DNA of 11,587 nt, taken from Rhodospirillaceae bacterium. Its GTDB lineage: Bacteria; Pseudomonadota; Alphaproteobacteria; Rhodospirillales; 2-02-FULL-58-16. The stretch covers positions 1 through 11,587 of the forward strand of contig DUZD01000068.1 of NCBI GenBank assembly GCA_013349695.1, in the 5' to 3' direction. Made by a program: the position numbers and the translations under genes. This document shows positions 1 through 7,270 of this stretch, piece after piece. The notes beneath the pieces were generated by a model. That model ran no database searches, had not been told where the DNA came from, and saw only the letters and a list, made by a program, of their open reading frames with translations. Positions within the stretch are counted from its first letter, which is position 1; the number at the start of each line of letters is the position of its first letter.

Positions 1-369
1 GAACGCAAAATGGTCCTTATTTGCGCATCGAGGCCAATACGGTCGGCGTCGTCGACAATGAGGAAAGTCCAAAACTCAAAACCGAAAGTGCTCATTCAAT
101 CCGTGTTCCCAAATGCTTGGCGTCGCGTCCCGTTTACAGAGCGGCAAATGGAATTCCATCAAGGCGGTCCCGAAATCCGTCATTAGAGAAGAACGGCGAC
201 ATCCTCCCGCCATGCGGCATGGGGTCTTTTACAGGTTTCTCAAGGAATTTTTCGTTATTGACGGCACCCGCTTGCTTGTCTTTCTCATGATCAGGCTTGC
301 GCGTCATGAATTGCCGGCTCTTCAGGATAACGCCCGGAGCGGTTACCATGATGACGCAAATATTGTATT
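1..369. other. Left-edge region with no recognisable gene
   Basis: No protein family is recognisable here. Composition is visibly less GC-rich than in the genes to the right. Several short frames are open on both strands. The most notable are a plus frame open from the window edge to a TGA ending at 290, which could be the tail of a gene cut by the edge, and a plus frame open from 62 (ATG at 113) up to the element at 370. The second frame becomes continuous with the downstream exported-protein gene if the element at 370-535 is removed. Neither has a recognisable motif or a convincing ribosome site, so no CDS is called. Confidence 0.4.
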
Positions 370-535
370 TAGAGCCTATCCGAATAACTGGAGACGGTTG
401 TGATGAGACCAAATCAGGAAGGCCGCAAGGCGCCGCTTCGCCGGCGATGCCGGCGCATCGGCAAGAAGCGGCAACGCCGCGGAGGCCTGATTTGGTCCAC
501 CCTTCGGGCGTCTCCAGTTATTCGGATAGGCTCTA
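370..535. mobile_element. MITE-like palindromic element with TA flanks
   Basis: Perfect 25-bp inverted repeats lie at 372-396 and 509-533 (outer ends GAGCCTATCC and GGATAGGCTC). They are bounded by TA at 370-371 and TA at 534-535, as expected for a TA target duplication. The 162-bp body is itself partly palindromic: a second 12-bp inverted match sits at 407-418 and 486-497, and GC-rich complementary stretches follow toward the centre. It is too short to encode a transposase. TA duplication with terminal inverted repeats is typical of IS630/Tc1-type MITEs, so that family is inferred; it could instead be another palindromic repeat family. It overlaps the 5' end of the following gene and reads through it in frame. 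Confidence 0.75.
390..405 (+). promoter_or_regulatory. Ribosome binding site and start codon inside the element
   Basis: GGAG at 390-393, inside the left terminal repeat, sits 6 bases before GTG at 400 and 9 bases before ATG at 403. Both starts are in frame with the long gene ending at 2448. The element therefore seems to bring its own translation start. By contrast, the alternative ATG at 550 has only a loosely spaced AAGG (535-538). Confidence 0.5.
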
Positions 536-2448
536 AGGCCGCGGTTGTCATGGCCGCGGTTGTCATGGCCGCCGTCGTTCTGGCCGCCATGCCTGATCGG
601 GCGTGGGCGCAAGAGGCGCCGCCAGTTGCCAGCGAGCCCATCCGCCTGTCGCCGCCGCGACAACTGCGTCCGCGTCGGGAAACCGCGCCGGCTCCGGTTT
701 ACCTGGCGCCGACGGAAGCGATGCCCAGCGCCTCGGGCGCCAAAGTGCGGATGGATTCCCTGCAAACGATCGACCCGGACACGGCGGGTACGCTGACCGT
801 GGAACAGGGGGGACTGGGGACCGCCATGTGGAGCGGCACCAGCCGGAATCTGGTCGATACGCTTTTGCCGCGGCTGCCGGTCAACGTCGCATCGGCGGCC
901 ATGCGAAGTCTCATGCGCCGTTTGCTGCTGTCCCGCGCCGCGCCGCCGCAAGGGGAATCGAAAAGCGGCAGTCTGATCGCCCTTCGCATTGAGCTTCTCG
1001 CCGCCATGGGCGATCTGGCCGGGGTCCACCAGCTTCTCTCGGTCATTCCCAAGCACGATCGGAACGAGCGGCTCATCCGCATCGAGGCCGATGCCCGGCT
1101 GCTTGCCAACGACAACCACCGCGCCTGCAACCTTGCCACCCTTCAGATTGCCGAGCGGGCAAGCCCCTACTGGCAGAAAGCCTTCATTTTCTGCCAATCG
1201 CTGGCCGGCGAACATCACAAGGCCGCCTTGGGGATATCGCTCCTGCGTGAAATGGGCGACGAAGACGAGGTCTTTTTCGGCCTCGTCGAGGCCCTGGCCT
1301 TGGGCGCCGCCGCCACCGTGGAAAGCCTGCCTGATCCGTCGCCGCTTCACCTTGCGGTGGCGCGGGCGGCCAAGGCGCGGCTGCCGGCGGATGTGGTTTC
1401 GTCGAACCGTCCGGGAATTTTAAAAACCATCGCCACCAGTCCCAACGCTTCCGTTGAACTCAGGCTGGAGGCGGCGGAACGGGCCGTGGCGATGGGTTCG
1501 CTTGCCGTCGACGCATTGCGCCAGCTTTACACCAGCGCTTCCTTTTCCGACGAGGAACTGGCCAATCCCCTGTCCAAGGCGGAAGCGGAAAGCGGCCCCC
1601 TGAGCCGCGCTCTCCTTTATCGCACGTCGCTTGTGCAAACCGTGCCCACGGCCCAAGCGGAAGTGGTGGTACGGGCTTTGTCGTTGGCCAGGGAGGGGGG
1701 GCGCTATGCTTCCACCGTCCGGGTTTTCCTGCCGCTGCTTAAGCGGATTCCGCCGTCCGACGAACTGGTCTGGTTCGCGCCCGAGGCGATCCGCGCCCTG
1801 TTAATCAGCGGCGAATCTCAAGCCGCCAGGGTTTGGTTCGACTTGATGCGCATGAGTTCCAAATATGACAAGGACGCCAACGCCGCCCTCGCCGCCCTGT
1901 TGCCGGTGGCCCGTCTCGCCGGATCCAGGGATGTGGACAACTGGACCACGGACATGCTGGGTGATTGGTGGCGGACCATCAAGGCAAGCAAAGAGGCGGG
2001 AAAGCGGGCGACGCTGCTCTATAGTCTATTCGGCGCTCTCGGAGATAAGGTTCCCGATGAAGCCTGGGAAATCCTTCTCGAAGGTCCACAGCGGATCACC
2101 GTGGCGATGCCGCATCCGGCGCTTTGGTACCGTTTGGCTTTCGCCGCCAACAGCGGCGAACCCGTCGCCGGGCGCAAAGCCGTTGCCGGCGTCCAGCCCA
2201 ACACCTTGGCCGACGCCGGGCGCGTTGATGATGCCGGGACCTTGGCGGCGGCGAAAGCCGTGCCCGGGGTTGGCCGGCGGCGCCTGGGCGAGACCGTGCT
2301 TTTGTCCTTGCTGGCCCTGGGCGAAAGCGGTCCCGGCGAGGCCGATCCGGTGGTTTTGAGCCGGGTGCTGAGCAGCCTCGGAAACATCGGGCTGGAGGCC
2401 GAGGCGCGCGCCCTCGCCGTGGAAGCGGCGTTGGCGGCGGGTTTATAA
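403..2448 (+). CDS. Exported alpha-helical solenoid protein of unknown function
   Basis: The family is not recognised. From ATG 403 the product is 681 residues. Residues 1-44 are encoded by the palindromic element and are very basic. Residues 47-62 form a hydrophobic signal core followed by AWA-Q, so cleavage after about residue 69 is likely and the mature protein would be periplasmic or exported. After a proline-rich linker (about 70-100) the rest is a run of amphipathic, alanine/leucine-rich helices resembling degenerate TPR or other solenoid repeats; no catalytic motif is visible. ATG 550 is an alternative start (632 residues), but it would leave no basic residue before the hydrophobic core, which favours the upstream start. 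The stop is 7 bases before the xerD ATG, so the two genes are probably co-transcribed. The CDS call is firm; the start and function are uncertain. Confidence 0.8.
   Translation: MRPNQEGRKAPLRRRCRRIGKKRQRRGGLIWSTLRASPVIRIGSKAAVVMAAVVMAAVVLAAMPDRAWAQEAPPVASEPIRLSPPRQLRPRRETAPAPVYLAPTEAMPSASGAKVRMDSLQTIDPDTAGTLTVEQGGLGTAMWSGTSRNLVDTLLPRLPVNVASAAMRSLMRRLLLSRAAPPQGESKSGSLIALRIELLAAMGDLAGVHQLLSVIPKHDRNERLIRIEADARLLANDNHRACNLATLQIAERASPYWQKAFIFCQSLAGEHHKAALGISLLREMGDEDEVFFGLVEALALGAAATVESLPDPSPLHLAVARAAKARLPADVVSSNRPGILKTIATSPNASVELRLEAAERAVAMGSLAVDALRQLYTSASFSDEELANPLSKAEAESGPLSRALLYRTSLVQTVPTAQAEVVVRALSLAREGGRYASTVRVFLPLLKRIPPSDELVWFAPEAIRALLISGESQAARVWFDLMRMSSKYDKDANAALAALLPVARLAGSRDVDNWTTDMLGDWWRTIKASKEAGKRATLLYSLFGALGDKVPDEAWEILLEGPQRITVAMPHPALWYRLAFAANSGEPVAGRKAVAGVQPNTLADAGRVDDAGTLAAAKAVPGVGRRRLGETVLLSLLALGESGPGEADPVVLSRVLSSLGNIGLEAEARALAVEAALAAGL
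541..585 (+). repeat. Three tandem 15-bp units in the signal peptide
   Basis: Units at 541-555 and 556-570 are identical (GCGGTTGTCATGGCC). The unit at 571-585 is a diverged copy with four substitutions. They encode AVVMA, AVVMA and AVVLA, which together are the whole hydrophobic core of the signal peptide. The unit length is a multiple of three, so slippage would lengthen or shorten the core without a frameshift. Confidence 0.85.
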
Positions 2449-2455
2449 GGAGTTG

Positions 2456-3421
2456 ATGATCGGACGCCGTCGAGACAATCCGGACTCTCCGCTGAGCCCG
2501 CAAGTCGAAATCTTCCTCGAAATGATGGCCGCCGAGCGTGGCGCGGCACACAACACCATCGAATCCTACCGCCGGGATTTGGCCGGTTTCATGGCTTTTC
2601 TGGCGGCCCGGGGACGGCTGCCCGAGAACGCGGACGCGGCGCAAATTCGCGCCTATTTTGGCCGACTTTCCGGAGCCGGGATGGCGCCGGGCACCAGCGC
2701 CCGGCGGCTTTCGGCCCTGCGCCAGTTTTTCCGGTTTCTGTTCGCCGAGCGCTTCCGGGAGGATGATCCCTGTTGCGCCATCGATAGTCCGCGCCGGGGG
2801 CGTCCCCTGCCCAGGTATTTGAGCGAAGAAGAGGTGGAACGCTTGCTGGCGGCGGCGCATCGGCGCGGTGGCGGCAAGGGAAAGAGATTGGCGGCGCTCA
2901 TGGAAGTGCTTTACGCCACCGGTTTAAGGGTATCGGAGCTGGTCGCCCTGCCGCTGTCGGCAATGTCCCGCGACGGCCGCATGCTGATCGTCAACGGCAA
3001 GGGCGGCAAGGAACGCATGGTCCCCTTGAGCGAGCCGGCGACGGAGGCGGTGGCGGTTTACCAACGGACGCGGGAGCATTTCATGCCGGCCGGGCGGCGG
3101 CCGGACGAAAGCTCTCCCTGGCTGTTTCCCTCCCGCTCCCGGGCAGGGCACCTGACCCGCAACCGATTCGGCCAGTTGCTCAAAGGCCTGGCGGTGGACG
3201 CCGGGGTCGATCCGGCCAAGGTTTCGCCGCACGTTCTGCGCCATTCCTTCGCCAGTCATCTTCTCGCCCACGGCGCCGACCTGCGCAGCCTGCAACAGAT
3301 GTTGGGCCACGCCGACATCGCGACGACGCAGATTTACACCCACGTGTTGGATGAGCGTCTCAAGCGCCTGGTCAAGGAGGCGCACCCGCTGGCCACGAAA
3401 AAGGGCCCGGGAAACGGCTGA
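2456..3421 (+). CDS. xerD: Site-specific tyrosine recombinase XerD
   Basis: XerD is one of the two recombinases (with XerC) that resolve chromosome dimers at dif under FtsK control. The product is 321 residues, close to the usual 300-320. The N-terminal SAM-like core-binding domain covers about residues 18-105 (FLEMMAAERGAAHNTIESYR), and the catalytic domain about 117-310. All active-site residues are present: Arg158 (ATGLRVSEL), Lys182 (NGKGGKER), His259 and Arg262 (HVLRH), His285 (LGHAD) and nucleophile Tyr294 (TQIYTHV). AAGGAG at 2447-2452 lies just before a TTG (2453) and the ATG (2456); the ATG was chosen although its spacing is short. The gene follows the exported protein gene by 7 bases. 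XerD rather than XerC is inferred from overall sequence pattern; an XerC or a generic integrase is less likely because no mobile-element context surrounds it. Confidence 0.9.
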   Translation: MIGRRRDNPDSPLSPQVEIFLEMMAAERGAAHNTIESYRRDLAGFMAFLAARGRLPENADAAQIRAYFGRLSGAGMAPGTSARRLSALRQFFRFLFAERFREDDPCCAIDSPRRGRPLPRYLSEEEVERLLAAAHRRGGGKGKRLAALMEVLYATGLRVSELVALPLSAMSRDGRMLIVNGKGGKERMVPLSEPATEAVAVYQRTREHFMPAGRRPDESSPWLFPSRSRAGHLTRNRFGQLLKGLAVDAGVDPAKVSPHVLRHSFASHLLAHGADLRSLQQMLGHADIATTQIYTHVLDERLKRLVKEAHPLATKKGPGNG

Positions 3422-3602
3422 CGGGATACGGCGGCGCCGGCAACTCCGTTTTTCGTGCATCCGCCGTTCGCATATGGTGTTACAAGATGCGAGGGCTTGA
3501 CGCTTCTCGAAAGCGATCCTCTTTAGTGGGGGGGGACATCAAGCCTGATGAATTCCTTCTCGACCCGATCATCAACATGGGAACCTTCGAGGCATGGCGG
3601 AA
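3422..3602 (+). other. Intergenic region before the ABC operon
   Basis: This gap separates xerD from the exporter operon and should contain the operon promoter. A TTGACG hexamer at 3497-3502 is the only -35-like sequence noticed, and no good -10 stands at the right distance. A run of eight G residues at 3528-3535 lies in the likely leader. A short T-run at 3449-3453 follows the xerD stop, but its hairpin is too weak to call a terminator. Confidence 0.4.
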
Positions 3603-4562
3603 ATGATCCGTTTGCGGGAGCTGACGAAGAAATTTGGCTCCTTGACAGCCGTTGACGGCATCTCTCTGTCGGTCGGCGGGGGCGAGGTCTTGGGATTCCT
3701 TGGTCCCAACGGCGCCGGTAAATCGACGACCATGAAAATGGTTTCGGGGTTCCTGGCGCCGACTTCCGGATCGGCCAATGTTTGCGGTTACGATGTCGCC
3801 GAAGAACCGGTGAAGGTCAAAAGCCGTATCGGCTATTTGCCGGAGCGGGGACCCAGCTACGGCGACATGACGCCGCGAAGCTTCCTCGACTTCATCGCCG
3901 CCATTCGCGGTTTCGACGGCAACGAAAAGACCCGCCGTGTCGCGCAAACGGTGGAGAGGCTGGCTCTGGGCGAAGTCCTCGGCCAAACCATCGACACCCT
4001 TTCGAAAGGCTTCAAAAGCCGCGTCGGCCTGGCGCAAGCGATTCTCCACGACCCGGAAGTACTGATGCTCGATGAGCCTACCGACGGCCTCGACCCCAAC
4101 CAGAAACATCATGTGCGCAACCTCATTCTGGAGATGGCCAAGGACAAGGCGATCATCGTTTCCACCCACATCCTCGAAGAGGTCGAGGCCGTCTGCACGC
4201 GGGTGGTCATTATCGCCCGCGGGCGGCTGCTTACCGACGGCACTCCGGAAGAACTCCTGGCGCGGTCCCGCCATCATAATTCCGTTCTCGTCACCATGGA
4301 CGCCAGCGCCGCCGAGCCGGTGCGAAAGGAGATCGCGGCCCTAAACGGCGTCGAAGGCGTCGATATCCTGGACGGCTTGGAAGATCGCGCCAGGTTGCGT
4401 GTCCTGGCGAAGCAAGGACGGCCGATCGCCATTGAAATCAGCGGCCTGATCCGGGCCAAGAACCTGCCCGTTCGGGAACTGCAAGTGGAGAAAGGATCGC
4501 TCGACGAAGTTTTCCGGGATATTACCCGCGCGTCCGAGGGCATGGGGGAAGGCGATGCGTAA
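3603..4562 (+). CDS. gldA: ABC transporter ATPase, GldA / ABC-2 type
   Basis: This is the cytoplasmic ATP-hydrolysing subunit that would drive the membrane partner encoded next. From ATG 3603 the product is 319 residues. Walker A is at 34-42 (GPNGAGKST), a GYLPE segment replaces the classical Q-loop at about 77-81, the signature is the GldA-like LSKGF (133-137), Walker B is VLMLDEP with Glu158, and the H-loop is His189. About 80 residues follow the ATPase core, as in exporters of this class. ATG 3594 is also in frame but has GAGG only one base away; ATG 3603 puts GAGG 10 bases upstream and begins MIRLRELTKKFG like its relatives. The 3' end overlaps the permease start by 8 bases, indicating translational coupling. 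The gldA name reflects family resemblance; gliding is not implied. Confidence 0.88.
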   Translation: MIRLRELTKKFGSLTAVDGISLSVGGGEVLGFLGPNGAGKSTTMKMVSGFLAPTSGSANVCGYDVAEEPVKVKSRIGYLPERGPSYGDMTPRSFLDFIAAIRGFDGNEKTRRVAQTVERLALGEVLGQTIDTLSKGFKSRVGLAQAILHDPEVLMLDEPTDGLDPNQKHHVRNLILEMAKDKAIIVSTHILEEVEAVCTRVVIIARGRLLTDGTPEELLARSRHHNSVLVTMDASAAEPVRKEIAALNGVEGVDILDGLEDRARLRVLAKQGRPIAIEISGLIRAKNLPVRELQVEKGSLDEVFRDITRASEGMGEGDA

Positions 4563-5289
4563 CATCCGGATCATCGCGCTCAGGGAAATTTCGGGATACT
4601 TCACCACTCCCCTGGCCTTTGTCTTCACTGTCATTTTTCTGGCGCTTACGGGCGCGTTCGCTTTTTACGTCGGCGGCTTTTTCGAGCGGGGCCAGGCTGA
4701 TTTGCGGGCGTTTTTCGAGTTTCACCCCTGGCTCTTTCTTTTCCTCGTTCCGGCCATCGCCATGCGCCTCTGGGCGGAGGAACGAAAGACGGGGACCATC
4801 GAACTGCTGTTGACCCTGCCCGTGTCCACCACCGAGGCGGTTTTGGGCAAGTTCCTGGCGGCCTGGGGGTTCATCGGCGTGGCGCTGGTTCTGACCTTTC
4901 CCATGTGGATCACCGTCAATGTCTTGGGAACTCCCGACAACGGCGTCATCGCCACCAGTTACCTGGGCAGTTTTTTCATGGCCGGGGCTTTTCTGGCCAT
5001 CGGCTCGTGCATTTCGGCGCTCACCAAGAACCAGGTGATCGCTTTTATCGTCGCCTCGGCGGCATGCTTTCTTTTCACCATGAGCGGCCTTGAGATGGTC
5101 TTGAATTTCTTCCGCGGGTGGGCGCCGGAAATGCTGATCGACGCCATCGCTTCGATGAGTTTCCTCATCCACTTCGATTCGGTGACGAAAGGGGTGATCG
5201 ACCTCAAGGACGCCGTGTACTTCTTGTCGCTGATCGCCTTTTGGTTATTCGCCAACGTCGCCGTTGTCGAATTGAAGAAAGCCGGCTGA
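4555..5289 (+). CDS. gldF: ABC-2 type permease, GldF-like
   Basis: This is the inner-membrane permease partner of the upstream ATPase. The product is 244 residues with about six hydrophobic segments near 19-40, 58-72, 99-124, 134-156, 160-182 and 219-238. The segment RLWAEERKTGTIELLLTLPV (71-90) is the hallmark cytoplasmic loop of this ABC-2 subfamily, thought to contact the ATPase. The ATG at 4555 overlaps the ATPase stop by 8 bases and is preceded by GGGGGAAGG. The GldG-type gene starts 12 bases after the stop. The transported substrate cannot be read from the sequence. Confidence 0.88.
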   Translation: MRNIRIIALREISGYFTTPLAFVFTVIFLALTGAFAFYVGGFFERGQADLRAFFEFHPWLFLFLVPAIAMRLWAEERKTGTIELLLTLPVSTTEAVLGKFLAAWGFIGVALVLTFPMWITVNVLGTPDNGVIATSYLGSFFMAGAFLAIGSCISALTKNQVIAFIVASAACFLFTMSGLEMVLNFFRGWAPEMLIDAIASMSFLIHFDSVTKGVIDLKDAVYFLSLIAFWLFANVAVVELKKAG

Positions 5290-5301
5290 CGGGAACCCGC
5301 G

Positions 5302-7236
5302 ATGAATCTCTTCAAGGACGCGAACAGGAGCAAATTGATGTGGGCCGGGCTGGTGTTGGCGACGATCATGCTTTTCTCGGTCAACATCCTTTTCAACGCC
5401 GTTTTCAAATCGGCGCGTCTGGACCTCACCGAGGAAGGCCTTTTCACGATTTCGGAGGAAACCCGCAATGTGCTCGGCTCCCTCGGCGAGCCGATCGTGG
5501 CGCGCCTTTATTTCTCGAAAATTCTTGGTGAACTGAGTCCGGCTCACGCAACCTATTACGCACGTATTCGGGAACTGCTTGAACAATATTCCGAGTTGTC
5601 GGGCGGCGACATTCGCCTGGAAATCCATCATCCGGAGCCGTTTTCCGATACCGAGGACTTTGCCGTCGCCTTTGGTTTGCGGGGTGTTCCGCTCAACGCC
5701 GCCGGCGACCTGGGGTATTTCGGTCTCGCCGCCACCAATAGCACCGACGACCAGGAAGTCATCCCCTTCTTCAATACCGAGCGGGAAGCTTTCATCGAAT
5801 ACGACCTGACGAAAATGTTCCACGCCATGGCCAATCCCAAAAAAAAGGTCGTCGGGCTGATCAGTTCCTTGCCGATTGCCGGTGGAAGGGGCCCGACATA
5901 CGAGCTGAGCCAGCCCTGGACCGTCCATTGGCAGATCAACGATTTTTTCGACCTGCGGTCTCTTGGCCTGGATGCCGATAAAATCCCCGATGAAATCGAT
6001 ACCTTGATGATCGTTCAACCCAAGGGGATGACCGAAGAGGCGCTTTACGCCGTCGACCAGTTCGTGCTTGCCGGCGGCAAGGCCTTGGTTTTCGTCGATC
6101 CTTACGCCGAGATCGAGACTCTCTACAGACCCCCCGGGGGGGAAAGGGGGAAAGCCGATTTCAACCGCCTGCTCAATGCCTGGGGGGTATCCCTTGTCAA
6201 GGACACGATCGCCGGCGATCTGGATGCGGCAAGGCGGGTCAATACGGAGCAGGGATCGCGCCCGGTGATTACCGACTACGTTGTCTGGCTGGGGCTTCGC
6301 CGGCGCAATTTCGACACCGGCGACGTGATCACCGGCGAGATCGACAATCTCAACCTGGCCTCGTCCGGCATCCTGGAAAAAGTCGAAGGTTCGGAAGCAG
6401 AGATCAGCCCTCTCCTCACGACCGGTATTCGGGCGATGAAGATCGACGCCGCGAAGGTTCGCTTGGAACCGGATATCGTCTCGCTTTTCCGGTCCTTCCT
6501 TCCGCTAGGGAAACGATTGACGTTGGCGGCCCGCGTCAAGGGTTCGGCCAAAAGCGTTTTCCCGGATGGGCCGCCGGCCAAGGACAAAGCCGACAAGCCG
6601 GAAAAGCCGGAGGATGGCGGGTCGAAAACGGCCGAAAAGGCAAGGCAAGACCATTTGCCGAAATCTTCCCATCCCATCAATGTGATAGTTGTCGCCGACG
6701 CCGACATGCTGCACGACAATTTCTGGGTCGATATCCGCGACTTCTTCGGTCAAAAGGTCCTTCTTCCCTTTGCCAACAACGCCGATTTCGTCGTCAACGC
6801 CCTCGACAATTTGAGCGGCGGCGACGCCCTCATCGGCCTCAGGGGGCGGGGCCGTTCCGAACGGCCTTTTTACCTCGTCGAGGACATCCGCCGTGAAGCC
6901 GAGCGCCGCTACCGGGCCAAGGAAAAGGAACTGCGGACCAAGCTGAAAGACATTGAAACGAAACTCGATAAAATTCAGCGCAAGGACGGAAAAGACGGAG
7001 AGGCCATTCTTTCCGCCGAGGACAAGGCGGCACTGGACGAATTCCGCATCGAGATGGTGTCCATCCGCAAGGAACTTCGGAACGTGCGGCATGCCTTGCG
7101 GCGCGACATCGAAAGGCTGGGTTCCTGGCTCAAGTTCATCAACATCGCCGGCATGCCCCTGCTGCTTGGCTTGGGTTTGATTATTGTCATTTACCGGCGC
7201 CGTAGGCGGCCTGTCGGCGGCGGCGCGGCAGCCTGA
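5302..7236 (+). CDS. gldG: GldG-type ABC transporter auxiliary protein
   Basis: This large auxiliary subunit is found with GldA/GldF-like exporters. The product is 644 residues. A membrane anchor lies at about 15-37, then a long extracytoplasmic part resembling the GldG / putative ABC auxiliary domain (about 40-420), including the YFGLAATN and VFVDPYAE segments. A charged Lys/Pro/Glu-rich linker spans about 420-455, and the typical VADADML motif is at 463-469. A basic/acidic coiled coil (about 530-605) precedes a second membrane helix (about 613-631) ending in five arginines, consistent with a cytoplasmic C-terminus. It follows the permease by 12 bases; the ribosome site is weak (GGGA about 10 bases upstream). 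The role in substrate handling is unknown. A CCCCCCGGGGGGG tract at 6130-6142 lies inside the gene without breaking it. Confidence 0.85.
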   Translation: MNLFKDANRSKLMWAGLVLATIMLFSVNILFNAVFKSARLDLTEEGLFTISEETRNVLGSLGEPIVARLYFSKILGELSPAHATYYARIRELLEQYSELSGGDIRLEIHHPEPFSDTEDFAVAFGLRGVPLNAAGDLGYFGLAATNSTDDQEVIPFFNTEREAFIEYDLTKMFHAMANPKKKVVGLISSLPIAGGRGPTYELSQPWTVHWQINDFFDLRSLGLDADKIPDEIDTLMIVQPKGMTEEALYAVDQFVLAGGKALVFVDPYAEIETLYRPPGGERGKADFNRLLNAWGVSLVKDTIAGDLDAARRVNTEQGSRPVITDYVVWLGLRRRNFDTGDVITGEIDNLNLASSGILEKVEGSEAEISPLLTTGIRAMKIDAAKVRLEPDIVSLFRSFLPLGKRLTLAARVKGSAKSVFPDGPPAKDKADKPEKPEDGGSKTAEKARQDHLPKSSHPINVIVVADADMLHDNFWVDIRDFFGQKVLLPFANNADFVVNALDNLSGGDALIGLRGRGRSERPFYLVEDIRREAERRYRAKEKELRTKLKDIETKLDKIQRKDGKDGEAILSAEDKAALDEFRIEMVSIRKELRNVRHALRRDIERLGSWLKFINIAGMPLLLGLGLIIVIYRRRRRPVGGGAAA

Positions 7237-7270
7237 TATCGCCCGGAGGACGCGAAGAGGAACAACAACA

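Noticed and set aside
376..1350. Long minus-strand open frame opposite the exported-protein gene
   Set aside because: It is antisense to a better-supported gene with a signal peptide; its composition (Arg/Gly/His-rich) is typical of a shadow frame in GC-rich DNA.
3428..3453. Possible terminator after xerD (ACGG/CCGT followed by T5)
   Set aside because: The stem is only four pairs with a long loop; the T-run alone is not enough.
3497..3525. TTGACG followed 17 bases later by TCTTTA as a promoter for the ABC operon
   Set aside because: The -35 is good but the -10 matches consensus at only two positions, so no promoter feature was called.
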